Below, piece by piece: positions 12,144 through 23,214 of a stretch of 64,000 bases of DNA (position 1 is its first letter; each line of letters opens with the position of its first letter). The notes below the pieces were generated by a model. That model saw only the letters and a program-made list of their open reading frames with translations. It was not told the origin of the DNA and made no database searches. This DNA is from Moelleriella libera RCEF 2490 (Eukaryota; Ascomycota; Sordariomycetes; Hypocreales; Clavicipitaceae), in the NCBI GenBank assembly GCA_001636675.1, contig AZGY01000018.1, positions 590,942 to 654,941 of the forward strand, read 5' to 3'. The position numbers and the translations under genes are program-made.

Positions 12144-12153
12144 ATCACGTGAT
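12144..12153. promoter_or_regulatory. Palindromic E-box ATCACGTGAT in a divergent promoter
   Basis: A perfect 10-bp palindrome with a CACGTG core sits near the middle of the 293-bp gap between the divergent PPR (-) and UPF0587 (+) start codons. RTCACRTG is the site of Cbf1-type bHLH factors in fungi. Use as a shared control site is inference. Confidence 0.5.
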
Positions 12154-12294
12154 GCCCAAAATCCCAAGGTCCCGCGACCGCCCACCGGCGTCGAGATAGT
12201 CGCGTATTCGGCATATTCTGCAGAGTCTGAGCGTCGACGACATCTTTGAGACAGCAAAGAGCATCTGCGCCTCGTTCCATCCATATCAATCATA

Positions 12295-13017
12295 ATGTTC
12301 ACATTGATGATAAGGGCGGAACAGATAGGGTATGCCAGCCCGTTCTATAGCCAGAGAGATGTCGCCTCCACTAAATCATTTCCAGAGTGACAAATCTCCG
12401 ACCGGACGACACTCAAGACAATCCGTTTTGGTACATGTTCAAGGTCCAATGCACATCGTGCAGAGAGACGCATGAGAATTATGTGGGAATCAATCGATTT
12501 GTCAGTACAGCAGCATAGAGCTTCCGCTCGAACCCGGATGGGCAAGCTTGTGCTAACGCGGGGGGTCCCAGGAGACTAATGAGATGAGCGGAAGTCGTGG
12601 TGAGGCTAATTTTGTCTGGAGATGCAAAAACTGCAAGGTGATTACCAGACTTCCACAAGCCGGACCGTGTGCAGTTACTGGATGACTTGACAGCGTGAAT
12701 CGTCGGCAAATATCAAAGCCGCGCCCGTAGCATATGAGCAATCTGAGCCCCCCAAGTCCCATAAAATCATTGAATTCGATTGTCGCGGACTCGAGTTCAT
12801 CGAGTTCCAACCAGAGGTATGGAGTGAGAATTCGGGATTTTCTAAAGGCGATCGACGTACTGACGATCTGCAGGGAGAGTGGCTCGCAGAGGGGATAGAG
12901 TCAAATACCAAATTCACCGGCATTGATTTGACAGACGGAGAGTGGTTTGACTATGATGAAAAAGCCGGGGACGAGGTTAGCATTAAGGAAATCAGCTGGG
13001 AAATCCGCAGGTCATGA
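12295..13017 (+). CDS. UPF0587 (DUF866) CXXC zinc-binding protein
   Basis: The gene is seen only after splicing five exons: 12295-12329, 12386-12500, 12572-12637, 12694-12816 and 12874-13017 (160 aa, in frame throughout). Introns of 56-71 bp have GT-AG ends and clear branch points, for example TGCTAACG before exon 3. The product has two CxxC pairs, VQCTSCRE and WRCKNCKRE, that should bind one zinc, the conserved GSRGEANFVW block, FDCRGLEF, and the family ending DYDEKAGDEVSIKEISWEIR. The length matches the eukaryotic C1orf123/UPF0587 family (about 160 aa). That family is conserved but poorly characterised, so no reaction is assigned. It lies 216 bp upstream of the SNM1-like gene on the same strand. 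Confidence 0.92.
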
Positions 13018-13233
13018 TCAATACAAACATAAGTCAGAGGAAAGAATTAGAGAGGTTACAGATGAGATGGAGTTTATCAAATTCGCATTGTCCGATAACA
13101 CAGCCTAAGGTACATAGCACGTAGCATGTGGCCAGCCGGATGGTTATCGATACCCCACCGTGCATCCGTGAACACTTTACGAGGTTTCAATCCTGGCCGC
13201 GCAACTCAGACTTGTCAAACTACCTTGAATGCC

Positions 13234-13797
13234 ATGGCCTCGCAACATCTTGCAATCGACCTCGCTTATCTTAGCAATGCTGCCTATATGTTGCGCGGTT
13301 GCGCACCAGAGACGTCTGCCCATTTGATGCGGCAGCGAGCTGATTTGCTCCATCATAACGGGCTGTCACCAAACGAAGCTCAACAGCAACATATTTGCCG
13401 TGCCTGTGGACATATCATGATTCTAGGTCAGGCATCGTCGGTCAGAATGCAGCCTTGTAAGACACAGAGGCGCAGGAGTGGCGAAAAGGCGCAGCAAGGC
13501 CAAAGGAAATCGTCGCCCGTGACGGGACCAACCAAGACGATCTCTTGTGGATTTTGCGGCAGCATCACGACTATAGGCATTCCACCGCCAGGAAGGATCA
13601 CCCATCGCCGGATCGGCAAAAAGGGCACCTCATCAACGGCGCAGACGATGGGCTCTGAAAATCAAGCGAAGAAACCAACGGCAAATGCAAGTAGCAAGAA
13701 GCGAGCGAAGCATCGCAAAGGAGGTTTGCAAGCTCTGCTTTCGAGCCAGCAGCAAACATCGGGCTCGTCATTGTCGCTTGCAGATTTTCGGCAATAG
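13234..13797 (+). CDS. SNM1: RNase P/MRP zinc-ribbon subunit, Rpr2/Rpp21/Snm1 family
   Basis: An unspliced frame of 187 aa counted from ATG 13234. This start is preferred over an in-frame ATG at 13126 because it has a good context (GCCATGG) and opens with the helix expected of the family (ASQHLAIDLAYLSNAA). Residues about 10-60 form the two N-terminal helices. A four-cysteine zinc ribbon follows, CRACG (about 64-68) and CGFCG (about 109-113), separated by a basic linker. The C-terminus is Lys/Ser-rich and ends GGLQALLSSQ...LSLADF, an ending I associate with fungal homologues. These proteins are accessory subunits of RNase P (pre-tRNA 5' processing) or RNase MRP (rRNA processing) in the nucleolus. 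Rpr2 versus Snm1 cannot be settled by eye, so the symbol is tentative. Confidence 0.8.
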   Translation: MASQHLAIDLAYLSNAAYMLRGCAPETSAHLMRQRADLLHHNGLSPNEAQQQHICRACGHIMILGQASSVRMQPCKTQRRRSGEKAQQGQRKSSPVTGPTKTISCGFCGSITTIGIPPPGRITHRRIGKKGTSSTAQTMGSENQAKKPTANASSKKRAKHRKGGLQALLSSQQQTSGSSLSLADFRQ

Positions 13798-14043
13798 ATT
13801 GCCAGAAAGCCCTGTTCTTCTTCGTCTTCCTTCTTTTTCCACTCCGAGTTGCTGATCGAAGCCGAGTGGGCGGCTCATTGCCAAACCCGCGGCTGACAAG
13901 CTCCATACTAATGCCATGTACAAGGATACCGATCTGCTAAGGAAAAAAAAAAATTGCCCCGCCAAAAATCCGACTGTCCTTCGGTTGAACCCTCGTCTTA
14001 CAAATAAAGCCAATCCATCGCATCTGTCACAGAAGCAGCCAAC

Positions 14044-15515
14044 ATGTCTGCCGGCGATGAGAAGGGATCAGTGTTTCAAGATCCAGCTGAATTTTTCAAG
14101 TCTATCGGAGACAAGGTCGACGCCGTCTCCGGTCTTCCAAATGGCGCGATAACCGAGGATGAAGGTCACCGACCGGTTGAAGAAATTGAATCTCTCTGCA
14201 TGAGCTGCGGTGAAAATGTGTGTCTGCGACGTGCTTCCGATGATGCTCACAAGACTTTTTGCTGACTCGTAGTGTCAAGGGCGTCACCCGACTTCTCCTG
14301 ACCGCCATTCCTTATTTCCGCGAAGTCGTCATCATGTCTTTCTCCTGCGACCACTGCAACACACAGAATAACGAGATCCAAGCCGCCGGCATTTTGCAAC
14401 CGAAGGGAGTGCACTACGAACTGCGCCTAACATCTCTCGAGGATTTCAGCCGGCAGGTCGTCAAGTCTGACACAGCCACAGTCAAGTTCATTGAGATGGA
14501 TCTTGAAATTCCCCCTGGGCGAGGACAGCTCACCAACGTCGAAGGACTCTTGAGTACCGTCATGGACGACTTAGAGATGGGGCAAGTAACGCGCAAGGAG
14601 CAGAGTCCCGAGGTTCACGATAAGATCGCCGACATAATTGCCAAGGGCAGGTCTATGCTTGCCGGTGATGCCTTTCCTTTCCGCTTCTTCGTCGATGACC
14701 CTGCGGGCAACTCCTTTATCGCACCTGACCCAAAGGATGGTGTGGGCAAGTGGGAAAAGCGGGAATACGCCAGAACATCGGAGCAGAACGCCTCCCTCGG
14801 GCTAGGAGACGGCGCACCGAACGACTTTGCCAATCCAGGTCTGACGGCCGACGGTGAAATCATTCCCGACGAAGTCTACAGCTTTCCCGCCAGCTGTCCC
14901 GGCTGCATGCATCCTTGCACGACGCACATGAAGATGGTTGACATTCCTCATTTCAAACAAGTCGTTATCATGTCCACGGTCTGCGACGACTGCGGCTACC
15001 GTTCCAACGATGTCAAGACTGGTGGCGAGATTCCCGAGCAAGGCGAGACAATAACGCTGACAGTCGAAGACTCGACCGACCTCGCGCGCGATATCCTGAA
15101 ATCGGAAACGTGCGGGCTCGAGTGTCCAGAGCTCCAGCTACAAGTCAACCCGGGCACACTCGGTGGTCGCTTCACCACCGTCGAGGGCCTCCTCACACAA
15201 GTGCGCAACGATCTTCACAGCCAAATATTCGAGGCCAGTGGGCCCGGCCAAGGAGGCGACTCTCTCGGTACATCTGAAAAGACGCAATGGGATACGTTTT
15301 TCGAGGGCCTGGACGCCGCCATCAAAGGTGAAAAGGTTTTCACCATCATCTTGACAGATCCTTTTGCAAGCAGCTTCGTCCAACCGCTCGTCGATCCACC
15401 GAACGTCGATCCAAAAATCAAGCGCCAGAACTATGACAGGACGGAAGAGGAGGAGGAGGAATTGGGCCTGCGGGATATGAAGACGGAAGGGTATCAGGAG
15501 AAGGAGAAGGAGTAG
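14044..15515 (+). CDS. ZPR1: Zinc finger protein ZPR1
   Basis: Two exons, 14044-14217 and 14280-15515, encode 469 aa. The 62-bp intron (GTGTGT...CAAG, branch GCTGACT) was set so that CMSCGEN continues directly into GVTRLLLTAIPYFREVVIMSF, the invariant ZPR1 sequence. The protein has the duplicated ZPR1 architecture: zinc finger 1 (CMSC...CDHC, about 52-85) with its A/B domain, then zinc finger 2 (CPGC...CDDC, about 265-310) with a second homologous domain. ITLTVED...ARDILKSETC and VEGLLTQVRNDL in the second half mirror YELRLTS...RQVVKSDTA and VEGLLSTVMDDL in the first. ZPR1 is an essential chaperone for eEF1A folding that shuttles between cytoplasm and nucleus. The tail is acidic and charged, as usual. 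Confidence 0.96.
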
Positions 15516-15585
15516 TCGGAAGCGACGGATGAAGAGCGTGCACTACTATGAAGTTGTCATTAGTGGAGAGCTGGCGGTTCAGAGA

Positions 15586-15614
15586 CATTATGATGATGAT
15601 GATGATGAAGATGA
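15586..15614. repeat. ATG/GAT trinucleotide repeat downstream of ZPR1
   Basis: About nine GAT units, one interrupted by GAA, lie roughly 70 bp past the ZPR1 stop codon, probably in the 3' UTR. Confidence 0.75.
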
Positions 15615-17803
15615 TGTTGTTCTTGGTCCTGTATAGAGAGCGGAGTCGACCCAGCACTGGTGTCGTGAAGATTGTGGAAAGGTATCTCGATTCATTCTGG
15701 AAATGATCTCGTATAGAGCTTCCTATTTACGAGACTGACCAACCAGACACTGCCGTGCATCCATCAAGGTTTGATGTCTCGATGAGCATTGGTCATAATG
15801 GGAGGGAAACAATAGAAAAATGACGGTGACATGGGAGCCTGGTGTATCCGGAAAAGGAGTCGGCGAGATAATCGAGAAGCCAGAAAAGCAACTAATCACA
15901 CGAAACCTGCTGTGACTAGGCAGGTGCTCTGGGCGCAGTGGTCTTTGACCGTCGCAATGCATCGTATCATCCGACAACGGACAAATCCATTTTGGTAGGG
16001 CGAGTCTATGTAAGGTGGTTCAGGTATTTGCGCATGGGAAGAGACAGAAAGAAACCCGGCCTCGCACGGGAGGGCGGTGGAGAGGAGCGCCAGGGGAGGG
16101 GGGAATGTCAGAGGGAAACATGAAAACCCTTTGGACACGAGAGCGAAGATGGCAAGGTTTCTTTCTGCTCAGTACTTGTAGAGGCATGGCAGCCGGAATT
16201 GGTGCGATGCACTTGACCATCTCTCTCCTCTCTTCGATATGAGGACCTTTGCTGAGAAAAGAGGAAAATCGATATGCCTTACCACGTGAAAAGGCCCCCC
16301 CCCTCCCCCCCCAAAAAAAACAATAGGATACTTATGTAAACAGACATGTCCGAGTTTTGCTGGCCAGATGTGACCAGATGCGTACTCTGTGGTTCACGAC
16401 ACCTGCGGCGCCGGGCTTCACACAGGCTTGGCAAGCATATCGCAACCGAGTCGCGAAATGGGGTCTTGCGAGAGGATATCCTAACTACTTTAGCCGGGAT
16501 GCTGTTACTTAGTAACCCTTGCTAACGACCAAACCAAACCACCTTGTGTATGTGTGTGTAATGCGTATTGAACAGGTTACCTGATGAACATACAATAGCC
16601 TAGCTCAAGGGTTTTTTTTTTCTTTCCCTGCCTCCCCCCAAAAATTCAAAGCATCACCATTACGTACGCGATTTCGATAGAGTTCGGAGCATAGTCGTAG
16701 CATCCAGGGCTAGCTCAGCCCCAGTCCCAGTCCCAGTCCAATCCGGTACCCAGCTCAGTTCCCAAGCATTATATAGAAAACAACCCCCCCCAGGAAAAAT
16801 AAAAACACCACAAAGCTCAGTTCAAGTGGACAGAAAGTGATTAAGTGAACAAGTTTACCGGTTCAGGAAATAATTTGCATGACCCTTGACGCAGATCGCC
16901 TGTATATCGTGAGTAATGCAATTGCGTCTTGGCCAATTACAGACATGATCTCCTACACATGTTTTCGTGAGACGTGCGTTTCACCGCCTTCAGATGAGAC
17001 GACATCGTGCCACGCCACAACACATGATCTGATGCGAGCTTGTTTCCCTTTTCTTGCGTGGTTCTCTGACATTCGTACCACCTTCTCGCCAGCACGTAAC
17101 AAAGACAATCCTCCTTGGGTATACCGATATGAAAGGGGGGGGGCTGGGCAATCTATCCAGCTGAACTGCCTTCATGAGACAGTGAACAGTTCCCCGTAGT
17201 CATGAGACGATCAAATCTTCCTACAATCAAAAGGCGCGGCAAATTCCACCCACATCATGTGGCTGTGGCGCCGGGGTGGCGAAACGAGCAGCAGCAAACC
17301 AAGTCCGACAAATGAAAACAACCGCATGAAAGAAGAACAAAACTCCATGTACCGTGGTCATACTTGCCAGGCGTGCAATTCCAATCGTGAACCCAAATGC
17401 AGACCCTGCGAGGCGAATACCCGCCAAACCTCAGAGTGCTGCCAATATGGCCCTCTCGTTTCCCATCCGCCCCCTTTCAACCAATTGCTCGCCTCCACGG
17501 GCGTCCAAGGGGCCAGTTCGCAAGGCTCCATCGCTGCAGGAGAGATCAAAAGTGGGATTCGCAACAATGTGCCGAGGACATTCTAAATGGGATCGCAGGT
17601 CGGAGAAAGGAGAAAAAGAAACGCCAAATTTCATGCCAAAGCTGACATGTCACGGCGCTGTAGTGCTGCTCCGGCCGACGCTGTTGTTGTTCCGCTCAAA
17701 TAGCTGCGAACGCTCAATGTTTGTCGTGAAAACATCATGGCAAATGGAACTGTAGAGAGAAAAATGAAATGAAATGAAACAGCATCCATAGGACAAACGA
17801 TGT
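15615..17803. other. Gene-free stretch between convergent genes
   Basis: ZPR1 ends on one side and the duplicated-domain gene ends on the other, so this is about 2.2 kb between two 3' ends, longer than convergent genes need. It contains homopolymer C/A runs at about 16296-16322 and short frames without conserved features. An unrecognised non-coding RNA is possible, but I see no specific signal for one. Confidence 0.5.
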
Positions 17804-19727
17804 TCAGAAAAAAGAAGGCTTCGTAAGCACGCGATACTCGACGTAATCCTCACCCTCGATGTTGATGATAGTGCCCTGAGACACGAGCTTTCCCATAAAT
17901 GGCCCCGTCGCTTTGCGCTCGTACTTGATTCCATCGTAGATTTTGGCTTCGTCCGAGCCCCCCTTGATGCGAAGTGATTCTTGCCGTGCCCAGACCTTGT
18001 TTAGGCGCTGCATGTCCTCGGATTCGTGGAAGAGCATTCGCCCATTGCCGTCGTTGTGGTGACGGTGATCGATGGACATGTGGGATGCAGCCGCGGCAGC
18101 AGCGGCAACGTTGGCGGCATCAGCAGCAGCCGCGGCAGCCGCACGCTCCCTCTGGATCGCGTGGCGGTCTGCGCGGCCCTGCGCGGCTTCGGCCCGAGCT
18201 ATCTCACGGCGAGCAAGGGTGTTCGTTCGCTCGGCAGCCTCAACACTATGAAGGCGGCCGGCTCGCATCTCGTTCTCGCCAAGAGATGCTCGGATCGGAC
18301 GAGGCTCGGTACGGCGCGATTGGCGAAGCTCATGACCCCCATAGCCGTGCCGTCCACTCATGCGATCCTCGTCACCTTGCGGAGAGGCCGTGAAGGTCGG
18401 CACCGTAACGTTGTGCGGCTGCTTGAATGGTATGCCGTTGGCGCGGGTTTGCGCTTCAAAGACAGCTTTTGTCTCGTTTTCAATCCGCTCGCTCGATGAT
18501 TCGCCGCGATCAAGTTGGTGTTGTCGCACGCGACAGTACTCCTTGACCTCTGACCTGTTTAAAGTCTTGAGGTGTGGCTCAAATTCCACCTCCTCGTACG
18601 GGATCCAAAGGGCACCGGCCCCCGAAGGAAAATTTCCATCTACAAATCGCCCGTCCCTTGTTTCTCGCACCACCTTGACTCTGAACATGTCGTTTTGGCC
18701 GAGAATGCCATAGACAGCGTGGCGATCCTTCGGATCGGCTTCGCTGGACGGCTTCCAATATCCGATAAGGATACGCGTTGGTCGAGTCCCCGGAAGTGGG
18801 TCGATCGGAAATCGTCCTTGATGCGACGCCATGGCTTGCTGAGGCATCGACGATGAAGTCTCGGATGTGAGTTCAACGATCGCGGGGTTGGTGGCTGCGA
18901 ACCCTCCGCTCACTTTTCGGCGCTTCCCCTCAGACCGCCCTGAGGCTTGAATATGATCTGGTAGCTCGGGGCCATACGCAATAGCTGGCGGTTGTGCTGG
19001 ATTCTCCGTGGCCGAGTTGTCCTTGACACGCCTTATGGCCTCCCTCACGGCAGCGAGCTCGGCCGCCATACGCTGCTCTTCGGTATCTTCTGGCGGAACG
19101 TCCGACCTGATGCGAGTATATTCCTTCACTTGAAAATGATCAAGCCCAACGAGGTGATCGGAAAAGACAACGCGTTCAAAGGTGACCCAGCTTCCTCCAG
19201 GTCCCGGGGGTAAAGGGTAGCTTTCTACTAACGATTCCCCTTCTTTGGTGTTTGGCTGAACTCGAGTGCGGAGGCGGTCTCGGACGTCGATGAAGCCAGT
19301 AACAGCGTGCCTCTTGTCAGCATTAGGAACTGCTGAGTCTCTCCAAGTTCCAAGTAAGACGCCCTTCACGGCAGCGTGAGGCCTGAATCTGTTGTACTTG
19401 CTCACGGCGGTGGGCGAGGTAGGGGAGACTTCCGGTGCGACAGCAGACGCACTTTCAAGCTTGCTCTCGCTTAAGTCGTTGAAGATGGAGGTCCGCTTCC
19501 GTTTAGGATAATGTGAGCCAGTAGATTCTTCAGGAGCACCTTCCAAAGCCTCATCCTCATGAGTCTCGGAGAATTCGCGGCCGTTGGCTTTCGACCCTGC
19601 TCTGATCCCACGACCCTTCACAACAATCTCGTCTTCTAGTTCATTGAAAACCGCGTTGCTGTCCGGATCACTCAACTCGCTTTCGCCTTCGTTTTCCTCG
19701 GTGCGAGATTTGTTGCCGTCGAGGCGT
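17804..19727 (-). CDS. Protein with an internally duplicated domain of unknown function (5' end unresolved)
   Basis: The large exon is open from its stop at 17804 to at least 19727, where TACGCAG, preceded by CACTAACG, looks like a 3' splice site. The first in-frame start is therefore on an upstream exon I could not fix. About 640 aa are visible. Two segments of about 85 residues, near 105-193 and 305-390, share the same pattern: G-x-W, then D-x-RHAV-x-G, then D-x-x-R-x-x-V, then G-x-x-W-x-x-x-E-x-V-x-F-x-x-HL, and finally VKEY-x-R-x-R. The region between them carries a basic KRRK stretch (possible nuclear signal). The later part is Arg/Ala-rich and probably helical, with alanine runs. The end (YERKATGPFMGKLVSQG...YVEYRVLTKPSFF) looks like a further folded unit. 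I do not recognise the family. Confidence 0.8.
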
Positions 19728-22388
19728 CTGCGTATGACGTTAGTGAATATTCTTTTTGCTGCGCCTCTTTCCCATCTTGATCATGAAGCGGCACGGCTGG
19801 AGAAGTATCGTCCAAAATGCGATGAATCCTTCCAACAATCATCTCGAAATGGGACTATGCGAGGAGCACAAGCTGCTTGCCGCAGAGGTCGGTCGGCACA
19901 GAAGAAATGAAACGCACACAAAGAAAGGTAGCAGGCTTTTGTAACTCAGCCGAGACTTGACTCAATTTTCCGGGCTCTCAGCAACTCTCGGTAACCCTCA
20001 TCACGCACGATGATGTGAGTCGAGTGATGTGACTTGAGCCTCGTTCTGACACTTGTCTCTGTGTTCCCGAATCCTTGACACCTGATCGTGTAATACGGGG
20101 ACAGTGGCAGGCGCGAAGAAAAGGCACCTGCAAGTCGTAGATTCAGTCAAAGAAACCCAGACGCCTTTGCCGGCAAGTTGGACCCTTCGTAGTACTCTGC
20201 TTCATGAGGACTTCCAACGAAACACGAGTCATTCGATCCCAACAACCACGACAGGTGCGAAAGTTCTCGCGATTGGCGCATCGAGCTAAACCAGTCATGC
20301 TTCGCCGCTTCCCAGCTATTGGTGACAAAGGAAAAACATCCAAAAGCTATACCCGAGATGCTGACACATCGCCCGAACCAGAGACCGACGCGTTGCCAAG
20401 CCAGAGCGCTTGAAATCTCAATGTCATGGGAGCGATTGGTGAAAAGGCTGGCCAAGTACGGCGGTTTAATCTATTGGAGGCACGGAAGAACGGCGACTGG
20501 GACAAGAGCAGGAATAAGCGTAGCGCGCGGCGGGAAAGCAGCATGGGCCGCATCGATCGTGTGGATCCATGACAGTCGAGTTTTGGAATTGCCGATGTGA
20601 CGAAAATGGCCAACCGGGCGCGACCGCCGATATTGAATAGAATGAAGGAAGAAGCGGCGCGAGCATGACGGCTCATTATCCGAGTAAGAGAGAGAAACAG
20701 AAAGACTTTGCTGGTCGGATTCTCCTCACTCAAATGCTCAGACCCATGCCCATGCCCAGGCCCTTGCCCATGCCCGTCCCACGCCGTCGGCTGATTTCGT
20801 TTGATTTGACAACTGTTGCCACCAGCCACGCGCAAACCACCATGCATTGAGCACTTGCCGACACTTGTCGCGCGTTCGACGATGACGTGTGGGCCATACA
20901 CGGAGAACGTCCTCAATGATGGTCGGTCCGGCTGGGCCAGCTCCTCGTTTGGCGGAGTGGAAGAACTTGCTCCGTGGCATGTTGCCACGTTTGATCAGAA
21001 CTCGTGCATTCAAACAGAGCCCTGAGTCACTCTGCTGTGACGATGTTGGAGGGAGAGCCACCGGATATAAAATGCTGGATCTGGGATTTGTGACCAACGA
21101 TTCCGTGCGACTAGTGACATGACGGACTAGCCAGGTGCCACACGACGCATTGCTCCTTCGAGTGCCACGACGCAGAACCCATGTTCAAGTATGCCGTGAA
21201 AGGATAGGAGAAAAGCAAAGGAAAAGCGTCCAACTACTTACATGGGAGTCCCCCGCTCGCCGTTAGCTGGGCGTTCTGACCCGCCAAGTTTGCTGTTGCT
21301 GCTAAAAAAGGCTGTGTCGCGAGAATGGCTCGGTTCGTTCTTGGGCTGGCTTGCGCTTGGTTCTTCCGATGATGCGACGGAAACCGTTGGCCGGCTTTGC
21401 GTTGAAGTCGCCACCTCTGCCCGTCCTGAGGCGGACGCTCTGTCCGAGTTTAACATTGGTGAGTGCGATATAAGCTCAGACGGCGGCGTCGAGATGGTTT
21501 TGGCACGCGGTTCCTCCATGACGCGCTCATCCGGGTACGACTACTGATGGTTCTCGTATGCGATAACGTGTGCGAATGAGGTTGTTGTTGCGTGCTTCTG
21601 TGACGCAACAAGGAGGTTACCGCCGAGTATCAGGAGAAAACTTGAACTCGGGAGTGAGAGGGCGAAAGGCAGATAGCAGTACTAAAAGTGAATGCTGGAA
21701 AGACGGTGCAGGTGATGAGGAAAGTAATGACAGAGTGACGAGTAGGGGAGGGGTGGCTAATGAGTGCCAGCAAAAACGAGAAAGAGTGAGAGAGTGTATG
21801 TGAGAAGAGAGCAAGAGAGAATGCGTGCGTGTATGTGAGAGAGAGGGCGAGGGAGGAAAAGGGAAACAACGTCAAGTGGGAACTTTTAAGAAAAAAAGCC
21901 CAACACTGTACGAAATTATTACGGTAATTATAGCCTGCTGCTTTATCTTTTGGGACGGTCGGCAATTCCTTGGGGATTCTTTGGAATAGGCAGGTAGCCC
22001 CAGTATTTCTTATAGTCTTCGAAATGACCCTGGGGAGGGGCTATTTTCTTGTTTTGGTTGATGGTTCAATGATTCGGGGGGAGAGGGTAAAAAGGTCAAG
22101 AATGACGTTCTGGTGTTGGTGTCGAGTTAAGTGGCTGATTCCAAGAGAAAAAGGACCCAAGGCTAGCACCACTGAGTTGCCTGTCAAGGGAAACAAAGGA
22201 TGCGGGTGGCCGGGGCAACACCAAAAACAGAGAGAGAGATAGAGAAGAAGGCTGCTGACGGGAGACGAAATGGCGAGGAGCAGAGGCCACGTCAAAACTG
22301 CCAATTGGCAAGCCGGCCGGAAGGAGATGCAGACACAATTGGCCTCTTTGGGGAGTGAATGGAAAATGTCTGGGTTACCCGGACTAAT

Positions 22389-22419
22389 AGCAGCAGCAGC
22401 AGCAGCAGCCGCAGCAGCA
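22389..22419. repeat. CAG microsatellite
   Basis: About ten CAG units with one CCG interruption, in the gene-poor stretch and not inside a supported gene. Confidence 0.85.
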
Positions 22420-23184
22420 AAGGAGCGCGATCGACACCCGACCAGAGTCTAACTGAACCGGGGCCCTGCGACATGCACCAGACAACAGGCTCGAGAACTG
22501 CACAAGAGCGGATCGGAAAGCCAAGAGACCGTGTGGACGACGGTGACGCGGGTGGAAATGCTTGTCTAGCTCAGTTGTGTGTAACAATGTGCTGCGTTTG
22601 TTTCCTCTACTCCATCTGACCAGAAGAAACGCAACACTGCTCGATGGTGATTCTTGGCCTCTGCCCTTTGCCCACTCTCGCGGCTCTTTGTTCATGCACT
22701 CGCAATGACACATATATCCGCACATGTGCCTGTACGCATGCATAGCCCATCCCCAGTATCGTTTGAAGAGAGAGAGGGGGGGGGAGAGCAAGTGCAGCAC
22801 GTAGAACGGCGAAAGTGAATGCGACACAGAAGGTGGGCAGGTTGACAGCAACAGGCCAGAAAAAGGGGTGGGGTGTATCCAGCGTCGTTCATTATGGGAG
22901 ACGTCGAGTTATGTGCATACATTAAGCACACGCACGTATGGATGAGGTGGTGTGGCTGAAATGTACTTGTACCTGTATGCATGTAGAGTTGCGCCCACGA
23001 CTGACACAGAGAGGGAGGCAAATGAAGTGGGGAAAAAAAAAAAAAAAAAAAACAGCCTCGTTAGCAAGGAAGGAGCAAAGCGCAATCAACCAACCAGTTC
23101 ATGACCATGCCAATCGAGACCAGAGCCCTGCCGTCGTCACCTTGCAGTCAGTCGGTCAGTTGGACAACTCTGCCGCTCTACGAG

Positions 23185-23214
23185 TCAATCAATCAATCAA
23201 TCAATCAATCAATT
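23185..23214. repeat. TCAA tetranucleotide microsatellite
   Basis: Seven to eight uninterrupted TCAA units, followed by a degenerate TTCATCGATTCATC extension. Confidence 0.85.

Noticed and set aside
20347..20988. Minus-strand frame of 213 codons with Gly-His repeats
   Set aside because: The GHGQGPGHGHG part comes from an imperfect CCATGC repeat; there is no homology signal or intron structure, and the plus strand is equally open.
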